A stretch of 64,000 nt of DNA from Syntrophotaleaceae bacterium (GTDB taxonomy: Bacteria; Desulfobacterota; Desulfuromonadia; Desulfuromonadales; Syntrophotaleaceae). The position numbers were made by a program, and so were the translations under genes. Shown here piece after piece: positions 44,402 through 52,443 of this stretch (the first letter of the stretch is position 1; each line of letters opens with the position of its first letter). The stretch is taken from assembly GCA_041390365.1 (NCBI GenBank), contig JAWKQB010000002.1:810001-874000 (forward strand). Direction: 5' to 3'. Below the pieces are notes generated by a model. The model had not been told where the DNA came from. It saw only the letters and a program-made list of their open reading frames with translations, and made no database searches.

Positions 44402-45124
44402 ATGCTGAATCTTGCCATTTCTCTGGCTCTCTACGGCCTGACCATTTTAGGCTTGTATGTCGCCGATGTCCCTATCCTCATTGCTTCCCTGTTTGGTCTG
44501 CTGGTGTTCGTCGGGGCCTTTTTCCTTTTGAGCCGCTGGATTACGAAAAGACTTACGGGGGTGATGGAATCGGTGCAGCGGGACGTGCAGGCCGGGCGGA
44601 CCGAAAAGGCGGTCAAATCGCTGCAGGCCGCTTATCCCCTAGGCAACTGGCAATTTTTCGTCAGGTCGCAGATCAATGCCCAGATCGGCTCGATCCTCTA
44701 TCTCAAGCGTGACTTCGCCGCGGCTTTTGAGTACCTGCAAAAAGCCTTCAGCCGTCATTGGGTGGCCATGGCCATGCTGGCCATCTGCTACATGAAGCGC
44801 AACAAAACCAAGCAGATGATCGAAACTTTTGAAAAGGCATCGGCGGTCAGCAAAAAGGAATCCATGCTCTGGAGCCTCTATGCATACTGTCTGGAAAAGG
44901 TCGGCCAGCATGAAAAGGCCATAGAGGTCCTGGAAACGGGCATTAAAAAGGGAGCTGCCGATGATTGCCTGCTGGCAAACCTGGATGCCTTGAAATCCGG
45001 CAAGAAAATGAAGATGCAGGCCTATGGTGACCTCTGGTATCAGTTCCATCTCGAAAAGCCCGGCGCCCTGATCAAGCAGCAGACGAAGGCAGTGCAGGGA
45101 CGCCGAAAAATCATCAGGCGCTGA
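44402..45124 (+). CDS. Membrane-anchored TPR protein
   Basis: Start at the ATG of 44402 (AAGGA eight bases upstream) gives 240 residues. Two hydrophobic helices (about 1-20 and 22-45) anchor a cytoplasmic part with tetratricopeptide-like repeats: LQAAYPLGNWQFFVR, ALAYEYLQKAFSRHW-type helix, MIETFEKASAVSKKE and LEKVGQHEKAIEVLETG. The C-terminus is basic (KIIRR). The partner is unknown. It ends 3 bp before the Smr-domain gene, suggesting a shared transcript. Confidence 0.78.
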   Translation: MLNLAISLALYGLTILGLYVADVPILIASLFGLLVFVGAFFLLSRWITKRLTGVMESVQRDVQAGRTEKAVKSLQAAYPLGNWQFFVRSQINAQIGSILYLKRDFAAAFEYLQKAFSRHWVAMAMLAICYMKRNKTKQMIETFEKASAVSKKESMLWSLYAYCLEKVGQHEKAIEVLETGIKKGAADDCLLANLDALKSGKKMKMQAYGDLWYQFHLEKPGALIKQQTKAVQGRRKIIRR

Positions 45125-45127
45125 GAA

Positions 45128-45829
45128 TTGGCCAAGGAAAAATCGAAAACCAAGGAATTTCGGAACAATCCCTTCAAAACCCTGAAAGGGGTTGCAGCCG
45201 CTCCCTCAAACAAGGCCGGCCAAAAACCGGAGGCGGATTTGCCGGAGGACAGGGACAAGGTCGCTGGGCCCGCTGAAAACGATAACGAACTGTTTGCCCG
45301 GGAAATGGATTTTCTGAAGGTCGACCCTGCAGACCGAGGCGAAGACGAAATTCTTGAAAAATCCCTTCCTGAGGACACCGAGACGCGTTTCGAGACCCCT
45401 GCGAAGCCGGTCTTCCTTTCCGAGGAGGAAGAGTTTCTATGCGCCATTGGCCGGATGGATGCAGTGTTCCGGGACGAGCTTCCGCTGGAGGAGCCGCCTG
45501 CGGCCACACCCGGGCGGATGAAGCAGTTGCGCCAGGGCAAGCTGGCCCCTGAAGCCACCCTGGATCTGCATGGCCTGAGCCGGGAACAGGCTCGGGAAAA
45601 GGTGAGGTTTTTTCTGGAAGATTCGGTCTTTCAGGGACGGAGAACGGTGCTGGTGATTACTGGGAAGGGCAGGGGATCGCCGGACGGCCCGGTTCTGCGC
45701 GACGACATGCAGCGCTATCTCAGCAGCGAAGCCAGGGCCTGGGTGGTGGAGTGGGGCCGGGCACCGGCAAGGTACGGCGGCGATGGAGCGCTGGCGGTTT
45801 TTCTGAGGGTCTCCCCCAAACACAAATAA
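45128..45829 (+). CDS. Smr (MutS2 C-terminal) domain protein
   Basis: The 233-residue frame starts with TTG, 3 bp after the previous stop; the ribosome site is weak, so the exact start is uncertain. The first 140 residues are charged and poorly ordered. Residues about 143 to 230 are an Smr domain: LDLHGLSREQAREKVRFFL, VITGKGRGSPDGPVLRDDMQRYL, and the final YGGDGALAVFLR. Smr domains bind branched DNA or act as nickases, and in some proteins cleave RNA at collided ribosomes. It resembles the YdaL-type small Smr proteins. The catalytic HG and GKG residues are present. Confidence 0.85.
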   Translation: MAKEKSKTKEFRNNPFKTLKGVAAAPSNKAGQKPEADLPEDRDKVAGPAENDNELFAREMDFLKVDPADRGEDEILEKSLPEDTETRFETPAKPVFLSEEEEFLCAIGRMDAVFRDELPLEEPPAATPGRMKQLRQGKLAPEATLDLHGLSREQAREKVRFFLEDSVFQGRRTVLVITGKGRGSPDGPVLRDDMQRYLSSEARAWVVEWGRAPARYGGDGALAVFLRVSPKHK

Positions 45830-45866
45830 AAAAGGCCGGAACTCTTGAGGGTTCCGGCCTTTTTTT
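45828..45866. terminator. Bidirectional terminator between Smr and RNase E/G genes
   Basis: A 15-bp stem (AAAAAAGGCCGGAAC with GTTCCGGCCTTTTTT) and an 8-nt loop with A-run left and T-run right. It lies between two convergent stop codons, 3 bp from the RNase gene end. Confidence 0.92.
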
Positions 45867-45868
45867 AT

Positions 45869-48400
45869 TCAGTTTTCCGTGTTTTTCTCCGGGACGCTTT
45901 CGGTGACCGCTGCCACCGCCTGGCGGGTTCCGGTTTTCTTCCGAGGGCGTCGGGCAGGTTTTTTTTCGGTTTGCGCGGGCTCCGAATGCTTATCCCTGGC
46001 GGCGATTTCGCTCCCGGATTCTCCGACGGATTCAGCTTTGGCGGTCCGTGCCGGTCTACGGGGACGGCGTGGACGGGAGGGTCTTTTCTCCTCCGCTTTT
46101 TCACCGGGCGTCATGGTCTCGGGAGCAGGTGACTTTTCCGTACTCTCGGCAGGGGCCGATTGTGCGGCATGGCTTGCTGGCTGCGGTAAGGCCGGCTGTT
46201 CCTGATCCCCGGTTTTTGGAGAAGAAGCCTTGGGCCGTTTCCGTGGTTTGCGAACAGGTTTATTCGGTTCATCCTTCAGCCCGGCTGGGACGGGTTGTTC
46301 GGCCGGTTTTTCCCCTTCTCCCGCCGGAATTGCCGATGGTTCAACCTTATCGGACGGAGTCGAGGACAGTCTGACTTGTGATGCTGGCTTGCGCCGCCGC
46401 CTGGGTTTGCGGTGGGGCTTTCCCCCCTCCTGAATAGTGCCGGGAGAGGTCTCCCCAACCTTTTCATCGGCGTCTGAATCAGCCACTTCGGCAGTCAAAC
46501 CTTTTTCCTCCCTTGAAATTTCCGATTCTTCCGCAGCTTGTCCGGTGGTTGGGGATTCTTCCCGCATCACAGAAGTGCCAGCGGCGGCCGGTTCCGCCGG
46601 CATCTCGACTGGTGTAACACTGGATCTTCCAGAGCGTAGCAGTTCGAGCAGATCATCACCGCAAGGGATTTCCGATTCTTCGCCTGGAGCCGGAACATTC
46701 GACTCTTCAGATGTTGCCGCAGATTCCTTCTCGGCTTCCTCCATGGTTGATTTGCGTCGCCGGCGTGGGCGCCGCCGTTTGCGGCCGACCTCTTCCCTGG
46801 GTGCCGCCTCGGCCGGCTTGTCCTCCGTGGCCTGAACGGTTGTTTCCGGTTCGGCCTGTTCCGGTGTTTCGGCACGGGCAGCGGCCGCATCAATGTACTG
46901 CTGGGCGGTCACCTGGTGATCTTTTTCCCGTTTGATGAAGTTGATTTCCATCTGGCCGGCAATGAAGTCCGGACGACCCTTGATATGGATGACGGCGTCG
47001 TAGTGGCGTTCGAGCTCCAGAAGCTCGGCCCGTTTTTGATTGAGCAGGTAGGAAGAGACTTCCAGAGGGATCTCCGCGTCCACCTGAGAGATCTGCCCTT
47101 TGGCCATGCCGGTGTAGATCCTGCGCAGAAAGTCAAGGGCCTGGGATTCGGCACTTTTGATCCTGCCGGTGCCCTCGCAATGGGGGCAGGGCAGGTAGGA
47201 GGCGGCTGCCAGGACCGACTTGATGCGCTGCCGGCTCATTTCCAGCAGGCCGAACTGACTGATGCGGCCGACCGTCACTCGGGCCTTGTCGATCTTGAGA
47301 GCGTCCTTGAGGCATTTCTCGACATCTCGGATATGCTTGCGGTCCCGCATGTCGATGAAGTCGATGACGATCAGTCCTCCCAGGTCCCGCAGCCGCAACT
47401 GCCGGGCAACTTCGACCGCCGCCTCCATGTTGGTTTTGAAGGCCGTCGCTTCCACTCCCTGTTCGGTGGCCAACTTTCCAGAGTTGACGTCGACGGCCAC
47501 CAGGGCTTCCGTGGAGTCGATGACAATAGAACCGCCGGAAGGCAGGGAAACCTTGTTGCGGGTGATGTTTTCGATCTGTTCCTCGATCTGGTAGCGGGAG
47601 AAAATGGGTCGCCGCTCCTGGTGGAGTTTAACCAGTTTGGCGTATTCAGGCATGACAATTTCGAAAAATTCCTTCGCCTCCCGCGCCACGGCGGGGTCGT
47701 CCACCAGCACCTCGTCGATGTCGGAACTGAAATAGTCGCGTATCGACCGGATGACCAGGTTGGATTCCTTGTAGATCAGTGCCGGTGCCTTGACCTTGCT
47801 TCCGAGATCGAGAATCTTTTCATAGACCCTTATCAGGTAGTCTACGTCCCGTTTGAGCTCGGTTTTTTTCTGACCGATGCCTGCCGTGCGGACGATATAA
47901 CCGATGTTGATTGGCAGTTCGAGGGAAGCCATCGCTTCCTTGAGCTTTTTGCGCTGGGACTCCTGTTCGATCTTGCGGGATACTCCCTTGGTTTCACTCT
48001 CGGGCATCAGCACCATGAAGCGGCCGGGCAGCGAAAGATAGGTGGTCAAGGCCGCACCTTTGGTCCCCCGTTCCTCCTTGACCACCTGGACCAGCAGTTC
48101 CTGGCCCCGGCGCAGCAGGTCGTTGATGCGCGGCCTGCCCCTGTTTTCTCCGTTCTGTGTTTTGAAAAAGGAGGGGTGAATTTCTCCGATCTGCAAGAAA
48201 CCCGGCCGTTCGCCGCCGAAGTCGATAAAGGCTGCCTGCAAGCCGGTTTCGACGCGGACCACGACACCTTTGTAGATGTTGCCCCGCGTCTGTTCTTTTC
48301 CGGTGATTTCGATGTCGAGTTCGACCAGATTGCCATCCTCGACAATAGCTACCCGGTGCTCCTCCGGATGAGTAGCATTGATCAGCATTTTTCTGCTCAT
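45869..48400 (-). CDS. Ribonuclease E/G
   Basis: This 843-residue Rne/Rng-family endoribonuclease has a complete N-terminal catalytic half: S1 domain (GNIYKGVVVRVETGLQAAFIDFG), RNase H-like and DNase I-like parts (GGSIVIDSTEALVAVDVNSG and GGLIVIDFIDM with the catalytic Asp pair), and the zinc-link CPHC near residue 404. After about 500 it becomes low-complexity, alternating acidic stretches with basic clusters (KRRRPRRRRK, RKPRRRRKP, RKPRKRPK, RPRRPRRP), as in RNase E scaffold tails that bind RNA and degradosome partners. It initiates mRNA decay and rRNA/tRNA processing. An AAAGGAA site lies six bases before the ATG and a long structured leader precedes it. RNase E versus G cannot be settled. 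Confidence 0.92.
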   Translation of the reverse strand: MSRKMLINATHPEEHRVAIVEDGNLVELDIEITGKEQTRGNIYKGVVVRVETGLQAAFIDFGGERPGFLQIGEIHPSFFKTQNGENRGRPRINDLLRRGQELLVQVVKEERGTKGAALTTYLSLPGRFMVLMPESETKGVSRKIEQESQRKKLKEAMASLELPINIGYIVRTAGIGQKKTELKRDVDYLIRVYEKILDLGSKVKAPALIYKESNLVIRSIRDYFSSDIDEVLVDDPAVAREAKEFFEIVMPEYAKLVKLHQERRPIFSRYQIEEQIENITRNKVSLPSGGSIVIDSTEALVAVDVNSGKLATEQGVEATAFKTNMEAAVEVARQLRLRDLGGLIVIDFIDMRDRKHIRDVEKCLKDALKIDKARVTVGRISQFGLLEMSRQRIKSVLAAASYLPCPHCEGTGRIKSAESQALDFLRRIYTGMAKGQISQVDAEIPLEVSSYLLNQKRAELLELERHYDAVIHIKGRPDFIAGQMEINFIKREKDHQVTAQQYIDAAAARAETPEQAEPETTVQATEDKPAEAAPREEVGRKRRRPRRRRKSTMEEAEKESAATSEESNVPAPGEESEIPCGDDLLELLRSGRSSVTPVEMPAEPAAAGTSVMREESPTTGQAAEESEISREEKGLTAEVADSDADEKVGETSPGTIQEGGKPHRKPRRRRKPASQVRLSSTPSDKVEPSAIPAGEGEKPAEQPVPAGLKDEPNKPVRKPRKRPKASSPKTGDQEQPALPQPASHAAQSAPAESTEKSPAPETMTPGEKAEEKRPSRPRRPRRPARTAKAESVGESGSEIAARDKHSEPAQTEKKPARRPRKKTGTRQAVAAVTESVPEKNTEN

Positions 48401-48766
48401 GTAAATTCCTTTCGGGCGCTCCTAGGAGCAGCCGCCAAATCTGGGTGCCGGATTCTTTCCGGCAAAGGGGCCTGCGGAATTGTCCGCGGCGACCTGTCGC
48501 TGCGAGCGGGCAGGAGGCCGCGCGATGCCTGGCTGGCAATAATTCCGCTATTGGCCAAAAATCGATCACTGTTTTATAGGGCGCCGTTCGGATGCTCGGA
48601 AAGGACCGCGAGGAGGCCTCGACATTCGCATGTCAATGCTTCCCGGGGCCATCTGCCTGAGTTTCGTTCACGTAACGGAGCCTAGCCAGGGTCAGTAGCC
48701 CGGGCCTGAAACTCTGTTTCGAATCCGCCGCAAAGAGACAAAATCGCCGGCGGAGTTCGTCAAATT
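48401..48766 (-). promoter_or_regulatory. Long structured 5' leader of the RNase E/G gene
   Basis: Between the RNase start and a predicted minus-strand promoter lie about 365 bases rich in complementarity. They include a GACAT-GCGA-ATGTC hairpin with a GNRA-type loop (48621-48634), a 7-bp TGCCGGA/TCCGGCA hairpin (48446-48464), a 12-bp palindrome GCTCCTAGGAGC close to the ribosome site (48418-48429), and an 8-bp long-range pairing GCGGAATT (48541-48548) with AATTCCGC (48474-48481). In E. coli, RNase E controls its own mRNA through a leader of similar length. An analogous role here is inferred. Confidence 0.5.
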
Positions 48767-48772
48767 CCTGTA

Positions 48773-48781
48773 ACTATACCA
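48773..48781 (-). promoter_or_regulatory. Predicted extended -10 promoter for the RNase E/G gene
   Basis: On the minus strand TGGTATAGT is a good extended -10 box; the -35 region 17 bp upstream is poor. It would start transcription near 48766. Confidence 0.4.
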
Positions 48782-48821
48782 GAAAACAGGTTTTTTTAAT
48801 AGTGGAAACCTTTGGTAAATG

Positions 48822-48884
48822 CGTGAGGCGTGAGGTGTGAGGTTTGAGGTGTAACCCCTCACTCCTTACTCCTCACTCCTCACC
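48822..48884 (+). repeat. Heptamer element H8 with inverted ends
   Basis: CGTGAGG-type units (GTGAGGC, GTGAGGT, TTGAGGT), a GTAACCCC centre, then CTCCTTA/CTCCTCA units. About 63 bp, the same design as H2, between the divergent RNase E/G and ABC-F genes. Confidence 0.85.
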
Positions 48885-48924
48885 CTCTTCAAACCAATTC
48901 GAGGTTTTCCGGATTGAACGGTTG

Positions 48925-48940
48925 TGCTATATAGTACCAC
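48925..48940 (+). promoter_or_regulatory. Extended -10 promoter directly before the ABC-F start
   Basis: TGCTATATA ends only eight bases before the ATG at 48942, and no Shine-Dalgarno is present. Transcription would begin at or next to the ATG, so the message may be leaderless. Confidence 0.4.
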
Positions 48941-48941
48941 C

Positions 48942-50870
48942 ATGTTGCAGTTAAGAGAGATTAGCAAGGATTTTGGCGACCGGCGGCTTCTGGCCGGCAT
49001 CAACTGGCATGTGCGCAACGGCGATCGGGTCGGACTGTGCGGTGCCAATGGTGCGGGCAAGACCACGCTACTGCGGTTGTTGAGCGGCCAGGTGCAGCCT
49101 GACGGCGGCGTGGTGCAGGTAGCCCGGGGAACCACCTTCGGCTACCTGCCCCAGGAAGGTTTGACCCACCAGGGGCGCAGCCTGCAGGAAGAGATGCGCG
49201 AAGCCCTGACCGAACTCTTGGCCATGGAAAAGGAGTTGCGGCGGCTCGAAAAGGATATTGCCGGAGGCAGTCCCGACGATCTGGAGCGCTATTCCGTTTT
49301 GGAAGAAACTTTTCGCCAGCAAGGTGGTTATACCCGGGAGATGGAGATCGGCAAGGTCCTCGACGGGCTCGGCTTCAGTGCCGAGGATCGGGACAAGCCC
49401 TGCGAACATTTCTCCGGCGGTTGGCAGATGCGCATCGCCCTGGCCAAACTGCTCCTGCAGCGGCCTAATCTGCTGCTTTTGGACGAGCCGACCAACCATC
49501 TCGACCTGCCGGCGCGCAATTGGCTGGAAGAGTACCTGACCGCTTATCCTCATGCGGTGGTCCTGGTTTCCCATGACCGGTTTTTTCTCGATCGGGTGGT
49601 GAGCCGGATTGTCGAAATCTGGAACGGCGGCCTGCATGAATATCCCGGCAACTACAGCGCCTATCTTGAAGAGCGGGAGAGAAGGGTCGGCGCCCTGCTG
49701 GAGGCCAAGCAACGTCAGGATGAGGAGATCGCTCGGATCGAAGCCTTCATCAGCCGGTTTCGCTATCAGGCGAACAAGGCGTCCCTGGTGCAGAGCCGGG
49801 TCAAACAGCTCGAGAAGATCGAGCGGATTCAGGTGCCGCCAACCCGCAAGCGGATCGCTTTCCGCTTCCCGGACCCGCCTCGCAGCGGCCGCATGGTTGT
49901 GGAACTGACCGGAGTGGATCAGGGCTATGGCGACCTGACTGTTCTGCACCAGGTCGATCTGGCCGTGGAGCGGGGCGACCGGGTGGCCCTGGTCGGTGCC
50001 AACGGCGCCGGCAAATCGACCCTGATGCGCCTGCTGGCCGACGTGGAAGATCCCCGGGCGGGAAGCAGGACCTTCGGGCACAATCTGCTGCCCGCCTATT
50101 TCGCCCAGGACCAGGCCAGGGTGCTGCACGGGGACAAAACCGTGTTGGAGGAAATCACCGAAGCGGCCCCCTTCGATATGGTGCCCCGGGTGCGGGACAT
50201 TCTAGGCTCCTTTCTCTTTTCCGGAGACGACGTCCACAAAAAGGTGGCGGTTCTGTCCGGCGGCGAGAAGAATCGGCTGGCCCTGGCCATCCTGCTGCTA
50301 CGCCCGGCCAACCTGCTGCTGCTCGATGAACCGACCAACCACCTCGACCTGGAATCCAAGGAGGTTCTTCTGGACTCCCTGCGCGGTTTTCCGGGGACCC
50401 TCGTTTTCGTTTCCCACGACCGGTATTTCGTCGATGCCCTGGCCAACCGGGTGGTGGAAGTGGCCGAGGGCAGGGTCGAATCCTTTCCGGGCAACTACGA
50501 GGATTTTCTGGCGGCCAAGGCCCGTTTGGGCGATGCCAGTCATTCGGCTCTTCGGGTGGAACAGAATCAGGTCGGCCGCACGGTCCGGGAGACCGCCGAT
50601 GAAACCGCGGGATCACAGAATTCCTTTCAGGAACGCAAGGAAATCAAGCGCCAGGAAAGGCGACGTCAGAAGGAACTGACCGAGGTCGAGGACACGATCG
50701 AGGAACGAGAAAACCGGTTGAGCGCCATCGAGGAGTTGATGGCCGATCCCCAGCTCTATCAGGACCACCAGCGCTGGCGGGATGTTTCTAACCAGCATGC
50801 CGCCCTGAAAGAGGAGCTCGAAGAGCTTTACACGCGATGGGAAGCCCTGCAGCTGACCGAGTCGGCCTGA
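48942..50870 (+). CDS. ABC-F family ATPase
   Basis: This 642-residue protein with two ATP-binding cassettes and no membrane domain is an ABC-F translation factor. Cassette 1 has Walker A GANGAGKTT (near 31), signature FSGGWQMRIALAK and Walker B LLLLDEPTNHLDL; cassette 2 has GANGAGKST (near 353), LSGGEKNRLALA and LLLLDEPTNHLDL. The interdomain linker (about 240-300) is charged. A C-terminal coiled coil (EVEDTIEERENRLSAIEELM) places it with the YheS/Uup-like subfamily. Such proteins act on the ribosomal E site. No ribosome site precedes the ATG. Confidence 0.93.
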   Translation: MLQLREISKDFGDRRLLAGINWHVRNGDRVGLCGANGAGKTTLLRLLSGQVQPDGGVVQVARGTTFGYLPQEGLTHQGRSLQEEMREALTELLAMEKELRRLEKDIAGGSPDDLERYSVLEETFRQQGGYTREMEIGKVLDGLGFSAEDRDKPCEHFSGGWQMRIALAKLLLQRPNLLLLDEPTNHLDLPARNWLEEYLTAYPHAVVLVSHDRFFLDRVVSRIVEIWNGGLHEYPGNYSAYLEERERRVGALLEAKQRQDEEIARIEAFISRFRYQANKASLVQSRVKQLEKIERIQVPPTRKRIAFRFPDPPRSGRMVVELTGVDQGYGDLTVLHQVDLAVERGDRVALVGANGAGKSTLMRLLADVEDPRAGSRTFGHNLLPAYFAQDQARVLHGDKTVLEEITEAAPFDMVPRVRDILGSFLFSGDDVHKKVAVLSGGEKNRLALAILLLRPANLLLLDEPTNHLDLESKEVLLDSLRGFPGTLVFVSHDRYFVDALANRVVEVAEGRVESFPGNYEDFLAAKARLGDASHSALRVEQNQVGRTVRETADETAGSQNSFQERKEIKRQERRRQKELTEVEDTIEERENRLSAIEELMADPQLYQDHQRWRDVSNQHAALKEELEELYTRWEALQLTESA

Positions 50871-50893
50871 AGCAGATGGTCGCAGGTAGCGTT

Positions 50894-50970
50894 ACGTTGT
50901 CAGTGAAGGGTTCGCGGAACGGTGGTCGTTGTCGTAATCGAAGTCGATTCCTAATGCGACAACGATACGA
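50894..50970 (+). repeat. Hexamer palindrome element, copy 7 (degenerate)
   Basis: Head CGTTGTCAGTGAAGGGTTCG, then GGTCGTTGTCGTAATCG, a short centre and a truncated tail GCGACAACGATACGA. Plus orientation. Shorter than the other copies. Confidence 0.7.
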
Positions 50971-51040
50971 TAAACCCATATTTTAGCCAGATGCCTGGAA
51001 ATTAAATGAGATGCCGGTGCCGCCGGCTAAGGGAGTCGAC

Positions 51041-51700
51041 ATGTTGCTGCCCCGCGGAAAACAGGTCAAGAGTCCTTTCAACCCTAAAAAAATGAACTGG
51101 CCGGATGCCGTCGTCAAATTGAGGGAAGGACGTTTTTCCGGATACCTGCACTGCTGGGGGACATCCGGTAGCGGCATTCTCCTGTTCGATAGCGGCAGGC
51201 TGGCTACCGTCAGGTTCTATTCCCGATCAGGAGAGCTTCTGAACGCCGAGGCTTTCGAACGGATCTTTTTCCTGTCGCTGACCGGGGAGATGACATTGGC
51301 CATTTACAGGGTTTCCCGGGAGCTCAGCAGCCTGCTCCACTCGGTCCTGGGTGGTGAAATTCTCTACAGAGGGCAGCAGCTTTGCCTCCTGGATATCCCC
51401 CACGTCCTGCAAAAACTCACGAAGGACCGGTTCAGCGGATGTCTGCGGGTGGGTGCCGGGCAGGAATTCTCCCTGGTTTTTTTCAAAAAGGGAGCGCCCA
51501 TCGGATTTTTCCACGACGACAGCCTGGATTTGACCCGAACGGCCGACCTCGAGCGGTCAACGGCCCGCATTCCGGGGGCAACCCTTGATATCATTGCGGG
51601 AGTGCATGTTTCCGAAGGGGACATTCCCGATCTGGTGGAATCTCATGACTTGGAAGAATACTGGGACCGGGCGGTCAAGAAGGCGCAGGTGACGGTGTAA
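51041..51700 (+). CDS. DUF4388/PATAN-type protein
   Basis: The ATG at 51041 is preceded by AAGGGAG, giving 219 residues. It contains two related halves: LREGRFSGYLHCWG...ILLFDSGRLATVRFY and LTKDRFSGCLRVGAG...LVFFKKGAPIGFF. This is the beta-rich pattern of the PATAN/DUF4388 domain, often found with two-component receivers or in small G-protein-type signalling sets in this group. No enzyme motif was seen. The role may be ligand or protein binding in signalling. Confidence 0.65.
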   Translation: MLLPRGKQVKSPFNPKKMNWPDAVVKLREGRFSGYLHCWGTSGSGILLFDSGRLATVRFYSRSGELLNAEAFERIFFLSLTGEMTLAIYRVSRELSSLLHSVLGGEILYRGQQLCLLDIPHVLQKLTKDRFSGCLRVGAGQEFSLVFFKKGAPIGFFHDDSLDLTRTADLERSTARIPGATLDIIAGVHVSEGDIPDLVESHDLEEYWDRAVKKAQVTV

Positions 51701-51770
51701 GGTGAACTCTCTCAGTGCCGATCGCAGTCTGAGCGGGTCCCGGCAGTCAATAATACGAGGGGAAAAGGCC

Positions 51771-52295
51771 ATGGCAAAGGAAACTTTCGGACGAATGGAA
51801 CTGCTGCAGGGAGACATCACCCGCCTGACGGTCGATGCCATTGTCAATGCGGCCAATCGCTCTCTTCTCGGCGGCGGCGGAGTCGACGGCGCCATCCACC
51901 GGGCCGCGGGGCCTCAGCTTTTGGCGGAGTGCAAAACCCTCGGCGGTTGTCAAACCGGTGAGGCGAAAATAACCGGCGGCTACAGCCTGCCCGCCCGCTA
52001 TGTCATCCATACCGTCGGACCGGTTTACGGCAACCGCCCCGAAGATCCGAAACTGTTGGCCTCCTGTTATCGCAACAGCCTGCAGCTGGCCATCGACAAA
52101 GGGCTGAAAACCGTCGCCTTCCCGGCCATCAGTTGCGGCGTCTATGGTTATCCTCTACAGGAGGCCTGCCGGGTTGCGGTCGATACGGTACGGGAAGTCC
52201 TGGCGGAAGACCGGACCCTGGAAAAAGTCATCTTCGTCGTTTTTTCCCAGGAACTGTATGGGATTTATAAAAACTATCTACAGCGTGAGGAGTGA
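51771..52295 (+). CDS. Macrodomain O-acetyl-ADP-ribose deacetylase
   Basis: Start at the ATG of 51771 (GAGGGG upstream) gives 174 residues. It is a YmdB/MacroD-type macrodomain: GDITRLTVDAIVNAANRSLLGGGGVDGAIHRAAG is the ADP-ribose pocket with catalytic-region Asn and Asp; GEAKITGGYSLPARYVIHTVGP and FPAISCGVYGYPLQEAC complete it. It removes acetyl from O-acetyl-ADP-ribose or ADP-ribose from proteins. The last residues REE and the TGA are encoded by a heptamer tract. The partner ADP-ribosyltransferase or sirtuin is not in the window. Confidence 0.92.
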   Translation: MAKETFGRMELLQGDITRLTVDAIVNAANRSLLGGGGVDGAIHRAAGPQLLAECKTLGGCQTGEAKITGGYSLPARYVIHTVGPVYGNRPEDPKLLASCYRNSLQLAIDKGLKTVAFPAISCGVYGYPLQEACRVAVDTVREVLAEDRTLEKVIFVVFSQELYGIYKNYLQREE

Positions 52296-52434
52296 GGAGT
52301 GAGGGGTAAAAGCCGGCGGAGTCAGGGGTCATGGGTTTATGTGACCGTTATCAGCTGGCGGAGTGCCGCCTTTTGCGGTTGTACAACCCTGAAAAAAGGA
52401 TTTGACTATTGGCTTTGACTCCTCACCCCTCACG
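52284..52434 (+). repeat. Heptamer element H9, 151 bp with inverted ends
   Basis: Left arm CGTGAGGAGTGAGGAGTGAG, about 100 bp of non-repetitive centre, right arm CTCCTCACCCCTCACG. It fills the whole macrodomain-to-QTMAN gap. The left arm provides the stop codon; the right arm ends 9 bp before the next ATG. Confidence 0.85.
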
Positions 52435-52443
52435 ATTAAGTCC

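Noticed and set aside
48712..48740. TTTCGAATCCGCC resembling a tRNA T-arm
   Set aside because: The flanking bases do not form the T-stem, and no acceptor or anticodon stem fits.
48585..48760. Possible 6S RNA or other small RNA gene on either strand
   Set aside because: Some segments look vaguely like the 6S terminal region, but the required long closing stem with a central bubble could not be drawn convincingly. Treated as the leader of the RNase gene instead.
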